DNA of 64,000 nt from Alphaproteobacteria bacterium (GCA_037200005.1 JBBCGY010000002.1:366001-430000); one strand, 5' to 3'; positions 27,263 through 37,148 are shown, counted from the stretch's first letter. The notes: generated by a model not told the origin, from the sequence alone. Program-made: numbers and translations.

Positions 27263-29365
27263 ATGCAACAAATTGATATGCTTGTCATTTTTGGCGGTAT
27301 CGCTGCGGCGTTGTTATACGGGATCATTATTGGCAGGCAAATTCTCTCTGCCGATGCGGGCAATGCGCGGATGCAGGAAATCGCCGCCGCGATCCAGGAA
27401 GGGGCGAGAGCCTATCTTGACCGTCAATATCAAACCATCGGGCTGGTAGGTGCCGTCATCGGCGCGATCCTGGGTCTGGTGTTAGGGCTTCACGTCGCCA
27501 TAGGATTCATCATCGGCGCGGTATTGTCGGGCGTGGCCGGTTATATCGGTATGAATGTCTCGGTGCGCGCCAATGTGCGCACGGCAGCCGCCGCGCAGCG
27601 CGGTCTGCAGCCGGCTCTCGATATATCGTTCAAGTCGGGCGCGATCACCGGCATGCTCGTGGTGGGGCTGGGGCTGCTGGGCGTGGCCGGTTATTACCTC
27701 GTGTTGATGGCCTGGAAGGGCGATGACATTCGCGCCATCATCGAAGCCCTGGTGGCGCTCAGTTTCGGCGCTTCCCTGATTTCTATCTTCGCGCGGCTGG
27801 GCGGCGGCATTTTCACCAAGGGCGCCGATGTCGGCGCCGATCTGGTGGGCAAGGTCGAAGCCGGCATTCCCGAGGACGATCCCCGCAACCCCGCCGTGAT
27901 CGCGGATAATGTCGGCGACAATGTCGGCGACTGCGCGGGCATGGCGGCGGATTTGTTCGAGACTTATGCCGTCACGATGGTGGCGACCATGCTGCTGGCG
28001 GCGACTTTCTTCACCGGCCATATGCGGGAAGTCATGATGGTCTATCCGCTGCTGATCGGCGGCGCCTGCATCGTTACCTCCGTCGGCGGAACGTTTTTCG
28101 TTCAGCTTGGTAAAAGCAATAACATCATGGGCGCTCTTTATAAGGGACTCATCGCCACCGGCCTGGCTTCCGCGGCCTTGATCTACGGCATTACCAGCGA
28201 ATATCTCGGCTTCGACCGGCAGCTTGGCGAAGTCGGCGGCAAGATCATCACCGGCGGCGGCCTGATGACCTGCTCGCTGATCGGGCTCGCGGTCACGGCG
28301 CTGATGGTCTGGATCACCGAATATTACACTTCCACGGCATTCCGCCCGGTGCGCAGCGTCGCGGCGGCTTCCGTCAACGGCCACGGCACCAACGTCATTC
28401 AGGGGCTTGCCGTATCGATGGAATCCACGGCCTTGCCGGTGATCGTGATCTGCCTTGGCATCATCACGTCGTATATGACGGCGGGATTGTTCGGGATCAG
28501 CATCGCCGCGACGACGATGCTGGCGCTTGCGGGCATGATCGTCGCGCTCGACGCCTATGGTCCGGTGACGGATAATGCCGGCGGCATCGCCGAAATGTCG
28601 GATATGCCAAAGGATATCCGCGTGACCACCGACGCGCTCGACGCGGTCGGCAACACCACCAAGGCCGTGACCAAGGGCTATGCGATCGCATCCGCCGGAC
28701 TCGCGTCGCTGGTGCTGTTCGCGGCCTATATCGAGGACCTCGCGCATTACTTTCCGCATGTCGAAGTCAAGTTCGAGCTGCAAAATCCGTTCGTCGTCGT
28801 CGGCCTGTTTATCGGCGGCGCGCTCCCGTATCTGTTCGGCGCGATGGGCATGACGGCGGTGGGACGCGCGGCGGGATCGGTGGTGCAGGAAGTGCGCCGC
28901 CAGTTCCGCGAAATCCCCGGCATCATGGAAGGCACCGCCAAGCCGCAATACGGCGTGGCGGTCGATATGCTGACCAAGGCCGCGATCAGGGAAATGATCG
29001 TGCCGTCGCTGCTGCCGATCGCGTCGCCGATCATATTGTTCCTGGTGGTCTATGCGACGGTCGATCTGGCCGAAGCCTTCACCACATTGGGAGCCATGCT
29101 GCTCGGGACCATCGTGACGGGCCTGTTCGTCGCCATCTCGATGACGTCGGGCGGCGGCGCTTGGGACAACGCCAAGAAATATATCGAGGAAGGCCACCAT
29201 GGCGGTAAGGGTTCCGACCCGCACAAGGCCGCCGTGACGGGAGATACCGTCGGCGATCCCTATAAGGATACGGCCGGCCCGGCGGTCAATCCGATGATCA
29301 AGATCATCAATATCGTCGCGATCCTGCTGCTCGCCATCCTGGCGCGGCTGGGCGTTGGCGGTTGA
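27263..29365 (+). CDS. hppA: K+-independent H+-translocating membrane pyrophosphatase
   Basis: The product is 700 residues with about 16 membrane helices. The pyrophosphate site is seen in [20 protein letters not shown] (about 191-210) and [23 protein letters not shown] has Lys at the position that is Ala in K+-dependent enzymes, which marks the K+-independent, proton-pumping class. It couples pyrophosphate hydrolysis to proton export and saves energy from biosynthetic pyrophosphate. A GAGGAAG ribosome site precedes the ATG. Confidence 0.96.
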   Translation: MQQIDMLVIFGGIAAALLYGIIIGRQILSADAGNARMQEIAAAIQEGARAYLDRQYQTIGLVGAVIGAILGLVLGLHVAIGFIIGAVLSGVAGYIGMNVSVRANVRTAAAAQRGLQPALDISFKSGAITGMLVVGLGLLGVAGYYLVLMAWKGDDIRAIIEALVALSFGASLISIFARLGGGIFTKGADVGADLVGKVEAGIPEDDPRNPAVIADNVGDNVGDCAGMAADLFETYAVTMVATMLLAATFFTGHMREVMMVYPLLIGGACIVTSVGGTFFVQLGKSNNIMGALYKGLIATGLASAALIYGITSEYLGFDRQLGEVGGKIITGGGLMTCSLIGLAVTALMVWITEYYTSTAFRPVRSVAAASVNGHGTNVIQGLAVSMESTALPVIVICLGIITSYMTAGLFGISIAATTMLALAGMIVALDAYGPVTDNAGGIAEMSDMPKDIRVTTDALDAVGNTTKAVTKGYAIASAGLASLVLFAAYIEDLAHYFPHVEVKFELQNPFVVVGLFIGGALPYLFGAMGMTAVGRAAGSVVQEVRRQFREIPGIMEGTAKPQYGVAVDMLTKAAIREMIVPSLLPIASPIILFLVVYATVDLAEAFTTLGAMLLGTIVTGLFVAISMTSGGGAWDNAKKYIEEGHHGGKGSDPHKAAVTGDTVGDPYKDTAGPAVNPMIKIINIVAILLLAILARLGVGG

Positions 29366-29439
29366 TTTGCGTCTTCCGGCGCAAGCCCTCCGGGAAAGAT
29401 TGCATTCTCGGCGGCGGCGGCGCTATATTCCGCCCGTGT

Positions 29440-29516
29440 CGGAGTATAGCGCAGCCTGGTAGCGCATCAGTCTGGGGGACTGAGGGCCGTGGGTTCAAAT
29501 CCCGCTACTCCGACCA
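29440..29516 (+). tRNA. tRNA-Pro(GGG)
   Basis: A 77-base cloverleaf includes CCA. The acceptor arms CGGAGTA/TACTCCG pair fully and the anticodon loop CTGGGGG gives anticodon GGG (proline, CCC/CCT). Unlike the other three tRNA genes in the window it is not followed by the two-hairpin repeat; a small protein gene begins 34 bases downstream. Confidence 0.96.
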
Positions 29517-29549
29517 TCTCCACCACAATGAACCCATGCGGAGGATATA

Positions 29550-29672
29550 ATGGCTAAAGGACAGATGAGATCGAACCGGGAAGCCAAGAAGCCCAAAAAA
29601 GCGGCGCCTCCAAAGCCCCAGGCGGGTTCTTCGCCTTTCGGCCAGAAGCCGACCAAGGACTCCAAAAAGTAA
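29550..29672 (+). CDS. Small basic conserved-type protein, 40 residues
   Basis: A 40-codon gene starts at ATG 29550 after a strong GGAGG ribosome site and stops at 29672. The protein begins MAKGQMRSNREAKKPKK and is rich in Lys and Pro, with a short SPFGQKP segment. Small proteins beginning MAKGQ(L/M)RSNxEAKKPK occur in many proteobacteria and have no known function; the charge suggests nucleic-acid or ribosome binding. It lies between tRNA-Pro(GGG) and the metallo-hydrolase gene and may share a transcript with the latter. Confidence 0.8.
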   Translation: MAKGQMRSNREAKKPKKAAPPKPQAGSSPFGQKPTKDSKK

Positions 29673-29733
29673 GCATGTCTGAGCACCGGAAAACGCCTGG
29701 CCGTTGCTGGAAAGCCGTGAGCTAGGGCTAGGC

Positions 29734-30495
29734 ATGAAAATCACCGTACTTGGCTGCGGCGGATCGGGCGGCGTGCCGACGGTTGCGGGCGATTGGGGCG
29801 TCTGCGATCCGAATGAGCCGAAGAACAATCGCACCCGTCCTTCCATTCTGGTCGAGGACGAAGACATCACGCTGCTTGTCGATACCACGCCGGATATGCG
29901 CGCCCAGTTATTGCGCGCGCGGCCTGAAAAGATCAGCGCCATTCTCTACACCCACGCGCATGCCGACCATATGCATGGGTTCGACGATATCCGCTATCTC
30001 AATCTCCGGCAGCAAAAGCCGATGGATATCTATGCCGATGCCGTAACGCTCGCCGAGATCCGGCATCGTTTCGCCTATGCTTTTCTTCACAAGGAAGAAG
30101 GGAAGTTTTTTCGGCCCGCCGTGGTCTGCCATGAAATAACCGGCGCCATGCAATTCGGCAGCATGACCGTGCGGCCCTTCGTTCAGGATCACGGCCATTC
30201 GGAAAGCCTGGGATTCCGTTTCGGCGATTTCGCCTATTCCACTGACGCGAAAAATCTGGACGAGGCTGCGTTCAAAGCTTTAGAGGGGATCAAAACCTGG
30301 ATCGTCGACGCCGTTCGCGACGAGCCGCATATGACGCATTCCCATTTGGAGCAAACCCTGGAATGGATCGCCCGCGTGAAGCCGGAACGGGCTTACATCA
30401 CGCATATGAACCAGACGCTGGATTACAATGATTTGAAGCGGCGCTTGCCGCCGGGCGTCGAGCCGGCCTATGACGGGCTTGAGATAATAATATAG
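29734..30495 (+). CDS. MBL-fold metallo-hydrolase, PhnP-like
   Basis: The product is 253 residues from the ATG at 29734 (MKITVLGCGGSGGVP); the open frame 10 codons upstream lacks an ATG. It has the metallo-beta-lactamase motif THAHADH with distal metal-binding residues in QDHGHSE, STDAKNLDE and THMNQTLDYNDL. PhnP-like enzymes are phosphodiesterases acting on cyclic phosphates. No phosphonate operon is present, so the substrate is open; a nucleotide or RNA-derived cyclic phosphate is plausible. Confidence 0.88.
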   Translation: MKITVLGCGGSGGVPTVAGDWGVCDPNEPKNNRTRPSILVEDEDITLLVDTTPDMRAQLLRARPEKISAILYTHAHADHMHGFDDIRYLNLRQQKPMDIYADAVTLAEIRHRFAYAFLHKEEGKFFRPAVVCHEITGAMQFGSMTVRPFVQDHGHSESLGFRFGDFAYSTDAKNLDEAAFKALEGIKTWIVDAVRDEPHMTHSHLEQTLEWIARVKPERAYITHMNQTLDYNDLKRRLPPGVEPAYDGLEIII

Positions 30496-30509
30496 CCCAT
30501 ATAACAATA

Positions 30510-30539
30510 TAGCTCCCCCTGCCAAAGGAGGGGGAGCTA
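30510..30539. terminator. Hairpin between convergent genes
   Basis: A perfect 11-base-pair stem, TAGCTCCCCCT/AGGGGGAGCTA with an 8-base loop, lies 14 bases after the metallo-hydrolase stop and 22 bases before the convergent DUF465 stop. There is no long T-run on either side, so termination is inferred from position and stem strength and may serve both genes. Confidence 0.6.
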
Positions 30540-30561
30540 CGTCGATAGCGGTAATGATGGC

Positions 30562-30768
30562 TTATGCGCGTTGTCGTTGTTGACCCATATTACTGTCGCT
30601 ATCGGCATGGGCGAGGCTGAAAATCTTGTCTTTCAGCTTAAGTTTTTCCCGTTTGAATTGCCGGACTCTCGTAATGTCGGGGAGGGGGCGGTGCTCTTCT
30701 TCGGAAAGCCATCCATCAAGTTCGGCGTGGCGTTTGCGTAAGGTCTCAATCCGTTGAATCAATGACAT
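30562..30768 (-). CDS. DUF465 (YdcH-like) small protein
   Basis: The product is 68 residues from the ATG at 30768, with a GGAGG ribosome site just upstream; the open frame extends further but without a ribosome site. It has the DUF465 pattern RHAELDGWLSEEEHRPLPD followed by RQFKREKLKLKDKI. The family forms short antiparallel helical hairpins and has no settled function. A second DUF465 gene (32187-32393) lies on the other side of the phosphofructokinase gene. Confidence 0.88.
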   Translation of the reverse strand: MSLIQRIETLRKRHAELDGWLSEEEHRPLPDITRVRQFKREKLKLKDKIFSLAHADSDSNMGQQRQRA

Positions 30769-30933
30769 TTCGGCACCTCCCTCGTTACGTTGAGTTTGTA
30801 AACCGGGACGAAGTATATACGATTCCAACATAAAAAACTCATGTGTCGTGCTGCAACGCACTACAAAAGCAATAAGATTTCGTATTCGGAATGATTGTCT
30901 GGCCGACCAATAGCTTATTAAATTTTTCTTAAC

Positions 30934-32022
30934 CTAGTCGCCAAAACAAATGCCTAAGCCTCTAGCGGTCAACATCAAAGTGCCGTCCTGCTGAACGTTT
31001 TGATATTGTTTGATGGCATCCGTGATGGCGACATCGACGACTTTGCGGTTCTGCCAGGCGACCATGCGGTCGCTTTTGCCTTCCTTGAGCAGCTCGACGG
31101 CATGGACGCCGAAGGCGGAAGCCAGCAGCCGGTCTTGGGCGCTGGGCTGGCCGCCGCGCTGCACATGGCCGAGCGTCGTGACGCGGGTTTCGGCATTGGA
31201 CATCTCGGAAATCTGTTCGGCGATATAGGTACCGATTCCGCCCAACCGCTTTTGCCCGCCGTGGAAATTCTTGGTGAGGTTGCCTCCGTCGACGGTCTTG
31301 ACCGCTTCGGATACGACCATGAGCGCGAAATTGCGTCCCTGGTCGCGCAACTGGGTGATATGCGTGGCGACCTTGCGGATGTCATAGGGAATTTCAGGAA
31401 TCAGGATGACATCGGCGCCACCGGCAATGCCTGCCGCCAGTGCGATATGCCCGGCATCGCGTCCCATGACTTCAAGCACCATGACGCGGTCGTGGCTCGC
31501 GGCGGTCGGCTGCAGCCGGTCGAGGGCTTCGGTCGCGATGGCGACGGCGGTATCGAAGCCGATCGAAGTCTCGGTCATGCCGAGGTCGTTATCGATGGTC
31601 TTGGGAACGCCGATCAGCGAGAATCCGCCTTGTTGCGCCAGGCGGCGCAGGATCGCCAAGCTGCCGTCGCCGCCGATGCCGATGACGGCGTCGATGCCGA
31701 GCTTTTTGATGCCGTCGATGATTTCGTTCGACCGGTCCTTGAGCGTGCCGTCCGGCATGGGATAGGCGAAGGGGTCGCCCTTATTGGTGGTGCCGAGAAC
31801 CGTGCCGCCGAGCCGCAGCATGATGGTGTCGACGTCGGCGACGCTCAGCGGCCTGATGCCGGGCGGATCGATCAGCAGGCCGTGCGTGCCGTCCAGAATG
31901 CCGACCACTTCCCATCCCAGGGTGGCGGCATGAAGCACGACGGCGCGGATAACGGCGTTAAGCCCGGCGCAGTCGCCGCCGCTCGTAAGAATGCCGATGC
32001 GCTTAGCAGGAGTTTTAGCCAT
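30934..32022 (-). CDS. pfkA: 6-phosphofructokinase, group III
   Basis: The product is 362 residues. It has the nucleotide loop ILTSGGDCAGLN, the GIGGDGS motif, the catalytic PKTIDNDL and the substrate-binding VMGRDAGHIA. Gly in GGDGS together with Lys in PKTIDND is the residue pair of ATP-using group III (mixed-substrate) enzymes; pyrophosphate users have Asp at the first position. It phosphorylates fructose 6-phosphate in glycolysis. It is transcribed alone between two DUF465 genes. Confidence 0.92.
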   Translation of the reverse strand: MAKTPAKRIGILTSGGDCAGLNAVIRAVVLHAATLGWEVVGILDGTHGLLIDPPGIRPLSVADVDTIMLRLGGTVLGTTNKGDPFAYPMPDGTLKDRSNEIIDGIKKLGIDAVIGIGGDGSLAILRRLAQQGGFSLIGVPKTIDNDLGMTETSIGFDTAVAIATEALDRLQPTAASHDRVMVLEVMGRDAGHIALAAGIAGGADVILIPEIPYDIRKVATHITQLRDQGRNFALMVVSEAVKTVDGGNLTKNFHGGQKRLGGIGTYIAEQISEMSNAETRVTTLGHVQRGGQPSAQDRLLASAFGVHAVELLKEGKSDRMVAWQNRKVVDVAITDAIKQYQNVQQDGTLMLTARGLGICFGD

Positions 32023-32186
32023 GGAAAACCTATTGGAGAATCAAGGAAGAGCAATATAAATAGGGAATGGGTTAACATGACAAGAAAAATGACAAGAAAA
32101 AATGGCTTTTAGCGTTATTTTCTGATATGAAGAACTGGGTGGACGGGACTTTAACCCCGAAGCCATTTTCGGAAAATCAGGCACGA

Positions 32187-32393
32187 ATGTTAATGGAAGA
32201 CCAGGAACAATTAAAGGCGCGCCTGGCCGCGCTGAAGGCCGAGCATAGGGACCTTGACGATGCTATCGCCGCATTGGCGCAGCGCACCACCCCCGATCTC
32301 CTGCAATTGCAGCGCCTGAAGAAAAAAAAGCTCCAAATCAAGGATCAGGCCATGCAAATCGAAGGCAAGATGCTTCCGGATATCATCGCCTGA
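32187..32393 (+). CDS. DUF465 (YdcH-like) small protein, second copy
   Basis: From the ATG at 32187 the product is 68 residues, matching the length of the copy at 30562. It has LKAEHRDLDDAIAALAQRTTPDLLQLQRLKKKKLQIKD, quoted here in outline, with the family's acidic first half and Lys-rich second half. The frame is open from 32127 and a further ATG is at 32193; none of the three has a clear ribosome site, so the start is uncertain. Confidence 0.75.
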   Translation: MLMEDQEQLKARLAALKAEHRDLDDAIAALAQRTTPDLLQLQRLKKKKLQIKDQAMQIEGKMLPDIIA

Positions 32394-32531
32394 TGAGGGC
32401 GTTAGACGTGTTTTGCCGGGCCGCGCCTTTGCGCGGCGAATCGCCGCTATGACCGCTGCTGGCCAGAATTCCGGTTGCGCGTGATAAGCCGCATCATCTA
32501 AAGATAGCATGATCTCATCTGGCCGGAGAGC

Positions 32532-33842
32532 ATGCGCATGAAAAAGTTCTGGCAAGCCGTTACGACCGACCGCCGCATTGCGCTGGCCGTCATGGTCGCG
32601 GCGCTCGGTTATTTCGTCGATGTTTTCGACCTTATCCTCTTCGCAATTCTGCGCGTGCCGAGCCTCAAGGCCATCGGCGTCAGCGGCGACGCTCTGATGA
32701 GCGAGGGCATGTATCTGCTCAATATGCAAATGGGCGGCATGCTCGCGGGCGGCTTGCTGTGGGGCATATTGGGGGACAAGCTCGGGCGGATCAAAGTCCT
32801 GTTCGGCTCGATCCTGCTTTATTCCATAGGCAATATCGGCAACGCCTTTGTCGCCGACATTCCGCAATACGCGCTGTGCCGTTTCATAACCGGCGTCGGG
32901 CTGGCGGGCGAAGTCGGCGCGGCCATCACGCTGGTCACCGAAATGATGCCCAAGGAAACGCGCGGCTACGGCACCATGGTGATCGTCGTCATGGGCAGCC
33001 TGGGCGCGGTCGTCGCGGGCCTGATCGGCGACATGATGAGCTGGACGAACGCCTATATCGTCGGCGGCGTGATGGGGCTGGCGCTGCTGGCGATGCGCGT
33101 CTCGCTATGCGAAAGCGGGATTTTCCGCGCGGCCTGCGCGCACAAGGATTTGCGTCATGGCGACGTGATGATGATCCTGACCTCTCCCGCGCGGCTGATG
33201 CGGTACATATACTGCATTCTCGTCGGCGTGCCGCTATGGTTCGTGATCGGCGTGCTGATCGCCTTCGCGCCCGAGATCGGAACCGCGCTCGGCATGCAAG
33301 AAGTTCCCAAGACGATATACGCGACGATGATTTATTACGGCAGCCTGACCTTCGGCACGCTATTCTGCGGCATGATCAGTCAAAATCTGGGCAGCCGCAA
33401 GCGCGCCATCGCGCTGTTCATCGCGATGGGCCTCGTGTTCAGCCTTGCGGTGCTGCTGTTGCCGCTATCTTCGGCGAATCTGTATTACGCGCTGTGCGTG
33501 CCGCTCGGCTTCTGCGGCGGTTTCTGGGTGGTCTTTCTCACCATGGTGGCCGAGCAGTTCGGCGCCAATCTCCGCGCCACGGCCACGACATCGGCCCCGA
33601 ATTTCGTGCGCGGCTCCATCGTGCCGATTACGCTGGCGTTCGGCGCCATGAAGGAAAGCCTAGGCGTCTTGAACAGCGCCGCGATCCTCGCCGTCGCCGT
33701 ATTCGGTCTCAGCCTGCTGGCGCTCGCGCGCCTGCGGGAGAGCTTTCACAACGACATGGACTATGTGGAAATCAAAGGCGGGGCCATGACCCTGGCCGAG
33801 CTGGAAGAAAGCGCCGCCGTGCCGGAAGGGGCGCCTGGCTAG
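32532..33842 (+). CDS. MFS transporter
   Basis: The product is 436 residues with 12 predicted membrane helices. The first cytoplasmic loop has the family motif GDKLGRIKVLFG. TM1 carries a Gly-Tyr-Phe-Val-Asp-Val-Phe-Asp stretch as in metabolite:H+ symporters of the sugar or organic-acid type. The substrate cannot be assigned. A GGAGAG ribosome site lies before the start; a second ATG is two codons in. It overlaps the convergent GGDEF gene by 4 bases. Confidence 0.88.
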   Translation: MRMKKFWQAVTTDRRIALAVMVAALGYFVDVFDLILFAILRVPSLKAIGVSGDALMSEGMYLLNMQMGGMLAGGLLWGILGDKLGRIKVLFGSILLYSIGNIGNAFVADIPQYALCRFITGVGLAGEVGAAITLVTEMMPKETRGYGTMVIVVMGSLGAVVAGLIGDMMSWTNAYIVGGVMGLALLAMRVSLCESGIFRAACAHKDLRHGDVMMILTSPARLMRYIYCILVGVPLWFVIGVLIAFAPEIGTALGMQEVPKTIYATMIYYGSLTFGTLFCGMISQNLGSRKRAIALFIAMGLVFSLAVLLLPLSSANLYYALCVPLGFCGGFWVVFLTMVAEQFGANLRATATTSAPNFVRGSIVPITLAFGAMKESLGVLNSAAILAVAVFGLSLLALARLRESFHNDMDYVEIKGGAMTLAELEESAAVPEGAPG

Positions 33843-34477
33843 CTTGCTTTTTTCCCCAGCATCGCCCTGGCGGCGGACTGGATGCCGTTCGTCACGTCTT
33901 CGCGCCCGGCGAAAGTGTAAGCGCCGAAGCTGACCTCCAGCACGAAAACCTGGCCGTGGATTTTGCGCACGGCATCCCGCATATGCTCGGCAAGAAGTTC
34001 GGCCTTGCGCCAGGCGTCGTCGGTGCCGCAGCGCGTCAGCAGCACGCCGAATTCGCTGGCGTCGAGTCTTCCCACGATATCGCAGGCGCGCACCTGTCCC
34101 AAAAGCCGGTCGCCGATGACGCGGATCGCGGCGTTGGTGACGTTGCGTCCGGATTGCTCGGTCAGGGTGCCGAGATTGTCGCAATCGAAATAGATCAGGC
34201 TCGACGTCCCGCCATAGCGTTCCTCGAGCGCCAGCAGCCGCGCCACTTCGCGGTTGAACTCCGGCCGCGACAGAATCATGCCGAAGGCCGGCGTTTCTTC
34301 GCTGGCGCTCTGCCTGGCCTGGAATTCGATGAGTTTTTGCTGAACCCGCGCATGATCGGCGCGGAACTTCTGCCATGCGGCGCGCTGCTCCGGCGTCAAG
34401 GCGGCGTCGGCGAGGGGATCATGATCTGGCGGAAAACTGGTCTGCGGCATAATCTCCGGCCTTGGAATGCGAATCAA
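33839..34477 (-). CDS. Degenerate GGDEF-domain protein
   Basis: The product is 212 residues. A helical N-terminus (about 1-85) is followed by a GGDEF fold: SLIYFDCDNLGTLTEQSGR, AIRVIGDRLLGQVRACDIVGR and FVLEVSFGAYTF. The active-site motif itself reads LDASEF in GRLDASEFGVLL instead of GGDEF, so cyclase activity is unlikely. The upstream Asp of the metal site (FDCDN) is kept. Such proteins often bind nucleotides or interact with partners as non-catalytic regulators. Confidence 0.82.
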   Translation of the reverse strand: MIRIPRPEIMPQTSFPPDHDPLADAALTPEQRAAWQKFRADHARVQQKLIEFQARQSASEETPAFGMILSRPEFNREVARLLALEERYGGTSSLIYFDCDNLGTLTEQSGRNVTNAAIRVIGDRLLGQVRACDIVGRLDASEFGVLLTRCGTDDAWRKAELLAEHMRDAVRKIHGQVFVLEVSFGAYTFAGREDVTNGIQSAARAMLGKKAS

Positions 34478-34557
34478 ATCAGGCTAGTTTGGTTTCCTCT
34501 CTCAAGGGGAGGGAATACCAGCATGCCAGCTTCAAGATCGTCCTTCGATAACCCACC

Positions 34558-35073
34558 ATGAAACGCAAAACTCAACATACGGTTAACAATTCGCGGAAGC
34601 CTCTTGTCGCCATCGTCATGGGCAGCCAGTCGGATTGGGCGACCATGCAGCACGCCGCCGCGGTTCTGACGGATTTTAAGGTGGCGCATGACGTCAAGAT
34701 CGTCTCGGCGCACCGGACGCCGAAGCGGCTTTACGAATTCGCGTCGAAGGCCGCCGACGCCGGTATTCAGGTCGTCATCGCGGGCGCGGGCGGCTCGGCG
34801 CATCTGCCCGGTATGATCGCCGCCATGACGCCCTTGCCGGTGCTCGGCGTGCCGGTGGAATCGAAAACGCTCGACGGCCTCGACAGCCTGCTCTCCATCG
34901 TGCAGATGCCCGCCGGAATTCCGGTCGGCACGCTGGCGATCGGCAAGGCGGGCGCGATCAATGCCGGGCTGCTGGCCGTGAGCATTCTTGCCGGTCACGA
35001 TCCCGCGCTCGCCAAACGCTATGCGGCATGGCGCTCGAAGCAAACCTCCAGCGTGGCGCTGCGGCCTGAATGA
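34558..35073 (+). CDS. purE: N5-carboxyaminoimidazole ribonucleotide mutase PurE
   Basis: The product is 171 residues. A short basic leader precedes the core [14 protein letters not shown], the catalytic SAHRTPKRL motif and [14 protein letters not shown]. This class I PurE converts N5-CAIR to CAIR in purine synthesis. It overlaps purK by 4 bases (ATGA), so the pair works together in consecutive steps. Confidence 0.96.
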   Translation: MKRKTQHTVNNSRKPLVAIVMGSQSDWATMQHAAAVLTDFKVAHDVKIVSAHRTPKRLYEFASKAADAGIQVVIAGAGGSAHLPGMIAAMTPLPVLGVPVESKTLDGLDSLLSIVQMPAGIPVGTLAIGKAGAINAGLLAVSILAGHDPALAKRYAAWRSKQTSSVALRPE

Positions 35074-36152
35074 AAGTTGTCCCCCCCGGCTCAACCATCG
35101 GCATTCTCGGCGGGGGACAGCTTGAGCGCATGACGGCGCTGGCCGCTGCCGCGCTCGGATACAAGACGCACATCTATTGCCAAAGCGACAGCGAACCCGC
35201 GGCGCAAGTCAGCAGCCGGGTTACGCTGGGAAGCTTCGCCGAATACGCGGCGCTGTCGCGCTTCGCCCGCGCCGTCGATGTCGTGACGTTCGGCTGGGAA
35301 AATCTTCCGCTTGAGACCATCGAGGCCGTCGCGGATATCGTGGCCGTTCATCCCGGCGCGAAAGTCCTGTCGGTGGCGCAGGATCGCGTGAACGAGAAAA
35401 CTTTCGCTCGCGAGCTTGGCATCGCCACGGCGGATTTCATCGCCGTGAATAGCGCGGCGGAACTGGCGGCGGCTCTGCAAACCATTAAACCGCCCGCGAT
35501 CCTGAAAACCCGCCGGATGGGTTATGACGGCAAGGGCCAGACGCGGATCATGCCGGGCGACGATCCGGCGGCGGCATGGGATAAAATCGGCGGCGCGCCC
35601 GCCATTCTCGAAGCGATGGTAGATTTCGCTTTTGAAATTTCCGTCATCGCCGCGCGCCGCGCCGACGGCGCCACGGCGGTTTATCCTCCCGTGCTGAATA
35701 TTCATAAAGATGGTATCCTCGCGGAAACTCATGCGCCTGCCGATATTCCGCCCCAGGTTAAACAGCAAGCCGAAGCCATGGCCCTGCGTCTCGCCGAGGC
35801 GCTGAAGGTCGTCGGGCTGCTGGCGGTGGAAATGTTCGTCTTAAAAAAGCCGGATTCGGCGGGAAACATGGCGCTGATGAATGAAATCGCCCCCCGCCCG
35901 CATAATTCCGGCCATTGGACGATGGATGCTTGCGCCACCAGCCAGTTCGAGCAGCTGGTGCGGGCGATCTGCGGGCTGCCTTTGGGTTCGACGGAGGCTT
36001 GCGGCCACGCCGTGATGCATAATCTTATTGGCGATGATGTGAAAAATTGTCTCCAATGGCTGGAGACGCCGAACGCCCATCTGCATCTTTATGGAAAATC
36101 CGAAATTCGGACTGGACGCAAGATGGGCCATGTGACGATAGTGAAAACCTAA
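35070..36152 (+). CDS. purK: N5-carboxyaminoimidazole ribonucleotide synthase PurK
   Basis: The product is 360 residues with an N-terminal [11 protein letters not shown] motif and an ATP-grasp core ([37 protein letters not shown] and [16 protein letters not shown]). It makes N5-CAIR from AIR, bicarbonate and ATP, the substrate for PurE just upstream. The terminal [12 protein letters not shown] residues bind AIR and are intact. Confidence 0.96.
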   Translation: MKVVPPGSTIGILGGGQLERMTALAAAALGYKTHIYCQSDSEPAAQVSSRVTLGSFAEYAALSRFARAVDVVTFGWENLPLETIEAVADIVAVHPGAKVLSVAQDRVNEKTFARELGIATADFIAVNSAAELAAALQTIKPPAILKTRRMGYDGKGQTRIMPGDDPAAAWDKIGGAPAILEAMVDFAFEISVIAARRADGATAVYPPVLNIHKDGILAETHAPADIPPQVKQQAEAMALRLAEALKVVGLLAVEMFVLKKPDSAGNMALMNEIAPRPHNSGHWTMDACATSQFEQLVRAICGLPLGSTEACGHAVMHNLIGDDVKNCLQWLETPNAHLHLYGKSEIRTGRKMGHVTIVKT

Positions 36153-36168
36153 GACAACGGAGCGCGAT

Positions 36169-36960
36169 ATGACTCAGGATCTTAAAGGCAAAACCGCCAT
36201 CGTCACCGGCTCGACGAGCGGGATCGGGCTTGGCATCGCGCATCTGCTTGCGAAGTCGGGCGCGAATGTCATGCTGAACGGCTTCGGCGACGCCGCCGAG
36301 ATCGAAAAGACGCGCCAGAGCATCGAAGCCGAAGGCAATGGCAAGGTCGCCTATAACGGCGCCGACGTGACCAAGGCGGATCAGGTCGCGGCGATGGTGG
36401 AGGCGGCGAAGGCCGCGTTCGGCTCGGTCGATATCCTGGTCAACAACGCGGGCATTCAGTTCGTTGCGCCGGTCGAGGAATTTCCGCTGGAAAAATGGGA
36501 CGCGGTGATCGCCACCAACCTGTCGTCTGCCTTTTACGGCATCCGCAGCGCGTTGCCGGTGATGCGCAAGGCGGGCTGGGGGCGGATCATCAATATCGCC
36601 TCGGCGCATGGTCTGGTCGCCAGCGCGCAGAAGATCGCCTATGTCTCGGCCAAGCACGGCATCGTCGGCATGACCAAAGTCGTGGCGCTGGAGACGGCGG
36701 GGCAGGGCATCACCTGCAACGCCATATGCCCCGGCTGGGTATTGACGCCGCTTGTGCAGAAACAGATCGATGCCATTGCGGCGAAAGAGAATATCAGCGT
36801 GCAGGCGGCGTCGGACAAGCTGCTCGGCGAAAAGCAGCCGAGCAAGCAATTCGTCAAGCCTGAAGATATCGGCGGGATGGTGCTGTATCTCTGCTCCGCT
36901 TCCGCCGAACAAATCACCGGCGCGGCGCTTTCCATCGATGGCGGCTGGACGGCGGGTTGA
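36169..36960 (+). CDS. 3-hydroxybutyrate dehydrogenase (SDR family)
   Basis: The product is 263 residues of the short-chain dehydrogenase family. It has TGSTSGIGLGIA (NAD site), NNAG, the catalytic Ser in NIASAHGL and YVSAK, and the terminal ITGAALSIDGGWTAG. The segments GIQFVAPVEEFPLEKWD and NAICPGWVLTPLVQKQID are typical of D-3-hydroxybutyrate dehydrogenases. It oxidises 3-hydroxybutyrate to acetoacetate in polyhydroxybutyrate breakdown, which agrees with the phasin at the left edge. Its stop overlaps the next gene's start (TTGATGG). Confidence 0.92.
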   Translation: MTQDLKGKTAIVTGSTSGIGLGIAHLLAKSGANVMLNGFGDAAEIEKTRQSIEAEGNGKVAYNGADVTKADQVAAMVEAAKAAFGSVDILVNNAGIQFVAPVEEFPLEKWDAVIATNLSSAFYGIRSALPVMRKAGWGRIINIASAHGLVASAQKIAYVSAKHGIVGMTKVVALETAGQGITCNAICPGWVLTPLVQKQIDAIAAKENISVQAASDKLLGEKQPSKQFVKPEDIGGMVLYLCSASAEQITGAALSIDGGWTAG

Positions 36961-37148
36961 TGGCCGAGATCGTCAATCTCCGTCAGGCCCGCAGGGGCAA
37001 AAAGCGCGAGGCCGAAGCGGGACAGGCCGACGCCAACCGGCTGAAATTCGGCCGCACCAAGGCCGAGAAGAAACACGGCAAGCAACAGGCCGAGCTCGAC
37101 CGCGCCCGCCATGAAGGGCATCGGGTGGAGGATGAAGAAATATCCTGA
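36960..37148 (+). CDS. DUF4169 family small protein
   Basis: The product is 62 residues from the ATG at 36960 that overlaps the dehydrogenase stop. It shows the family start MAEIVNLRQARRGKKR and LKFGRTKAEKKH, and is highly charged and helical. DUF4169 proteins are common in alphaproteobacteria and have no known function. It is coupled to the 3-hydroxybutyrate dehydrogenase gene, as is often seen for this family behind a metabolic gene. Confidence 0.88.
   Translation: MAEIVNLRQARRGKKREAEAGQADANRLKFGRTKAEKKHGKQQAELDRARHEGHRVEDEEIS

Noticed and set aside
27482..29224. 580-residue minus-strand frame opposite hppA
   Set aside because: His/Arg/Asp-rich antisense of a clearly conserved pyrophosphatase.
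32759..34561. 600-residue plus-strand frame across the MFS and GGDEF genes
   Set aside because: Out of frame with a recognised transporter and antisense to the GGDEF protein; composition is shadow-like.
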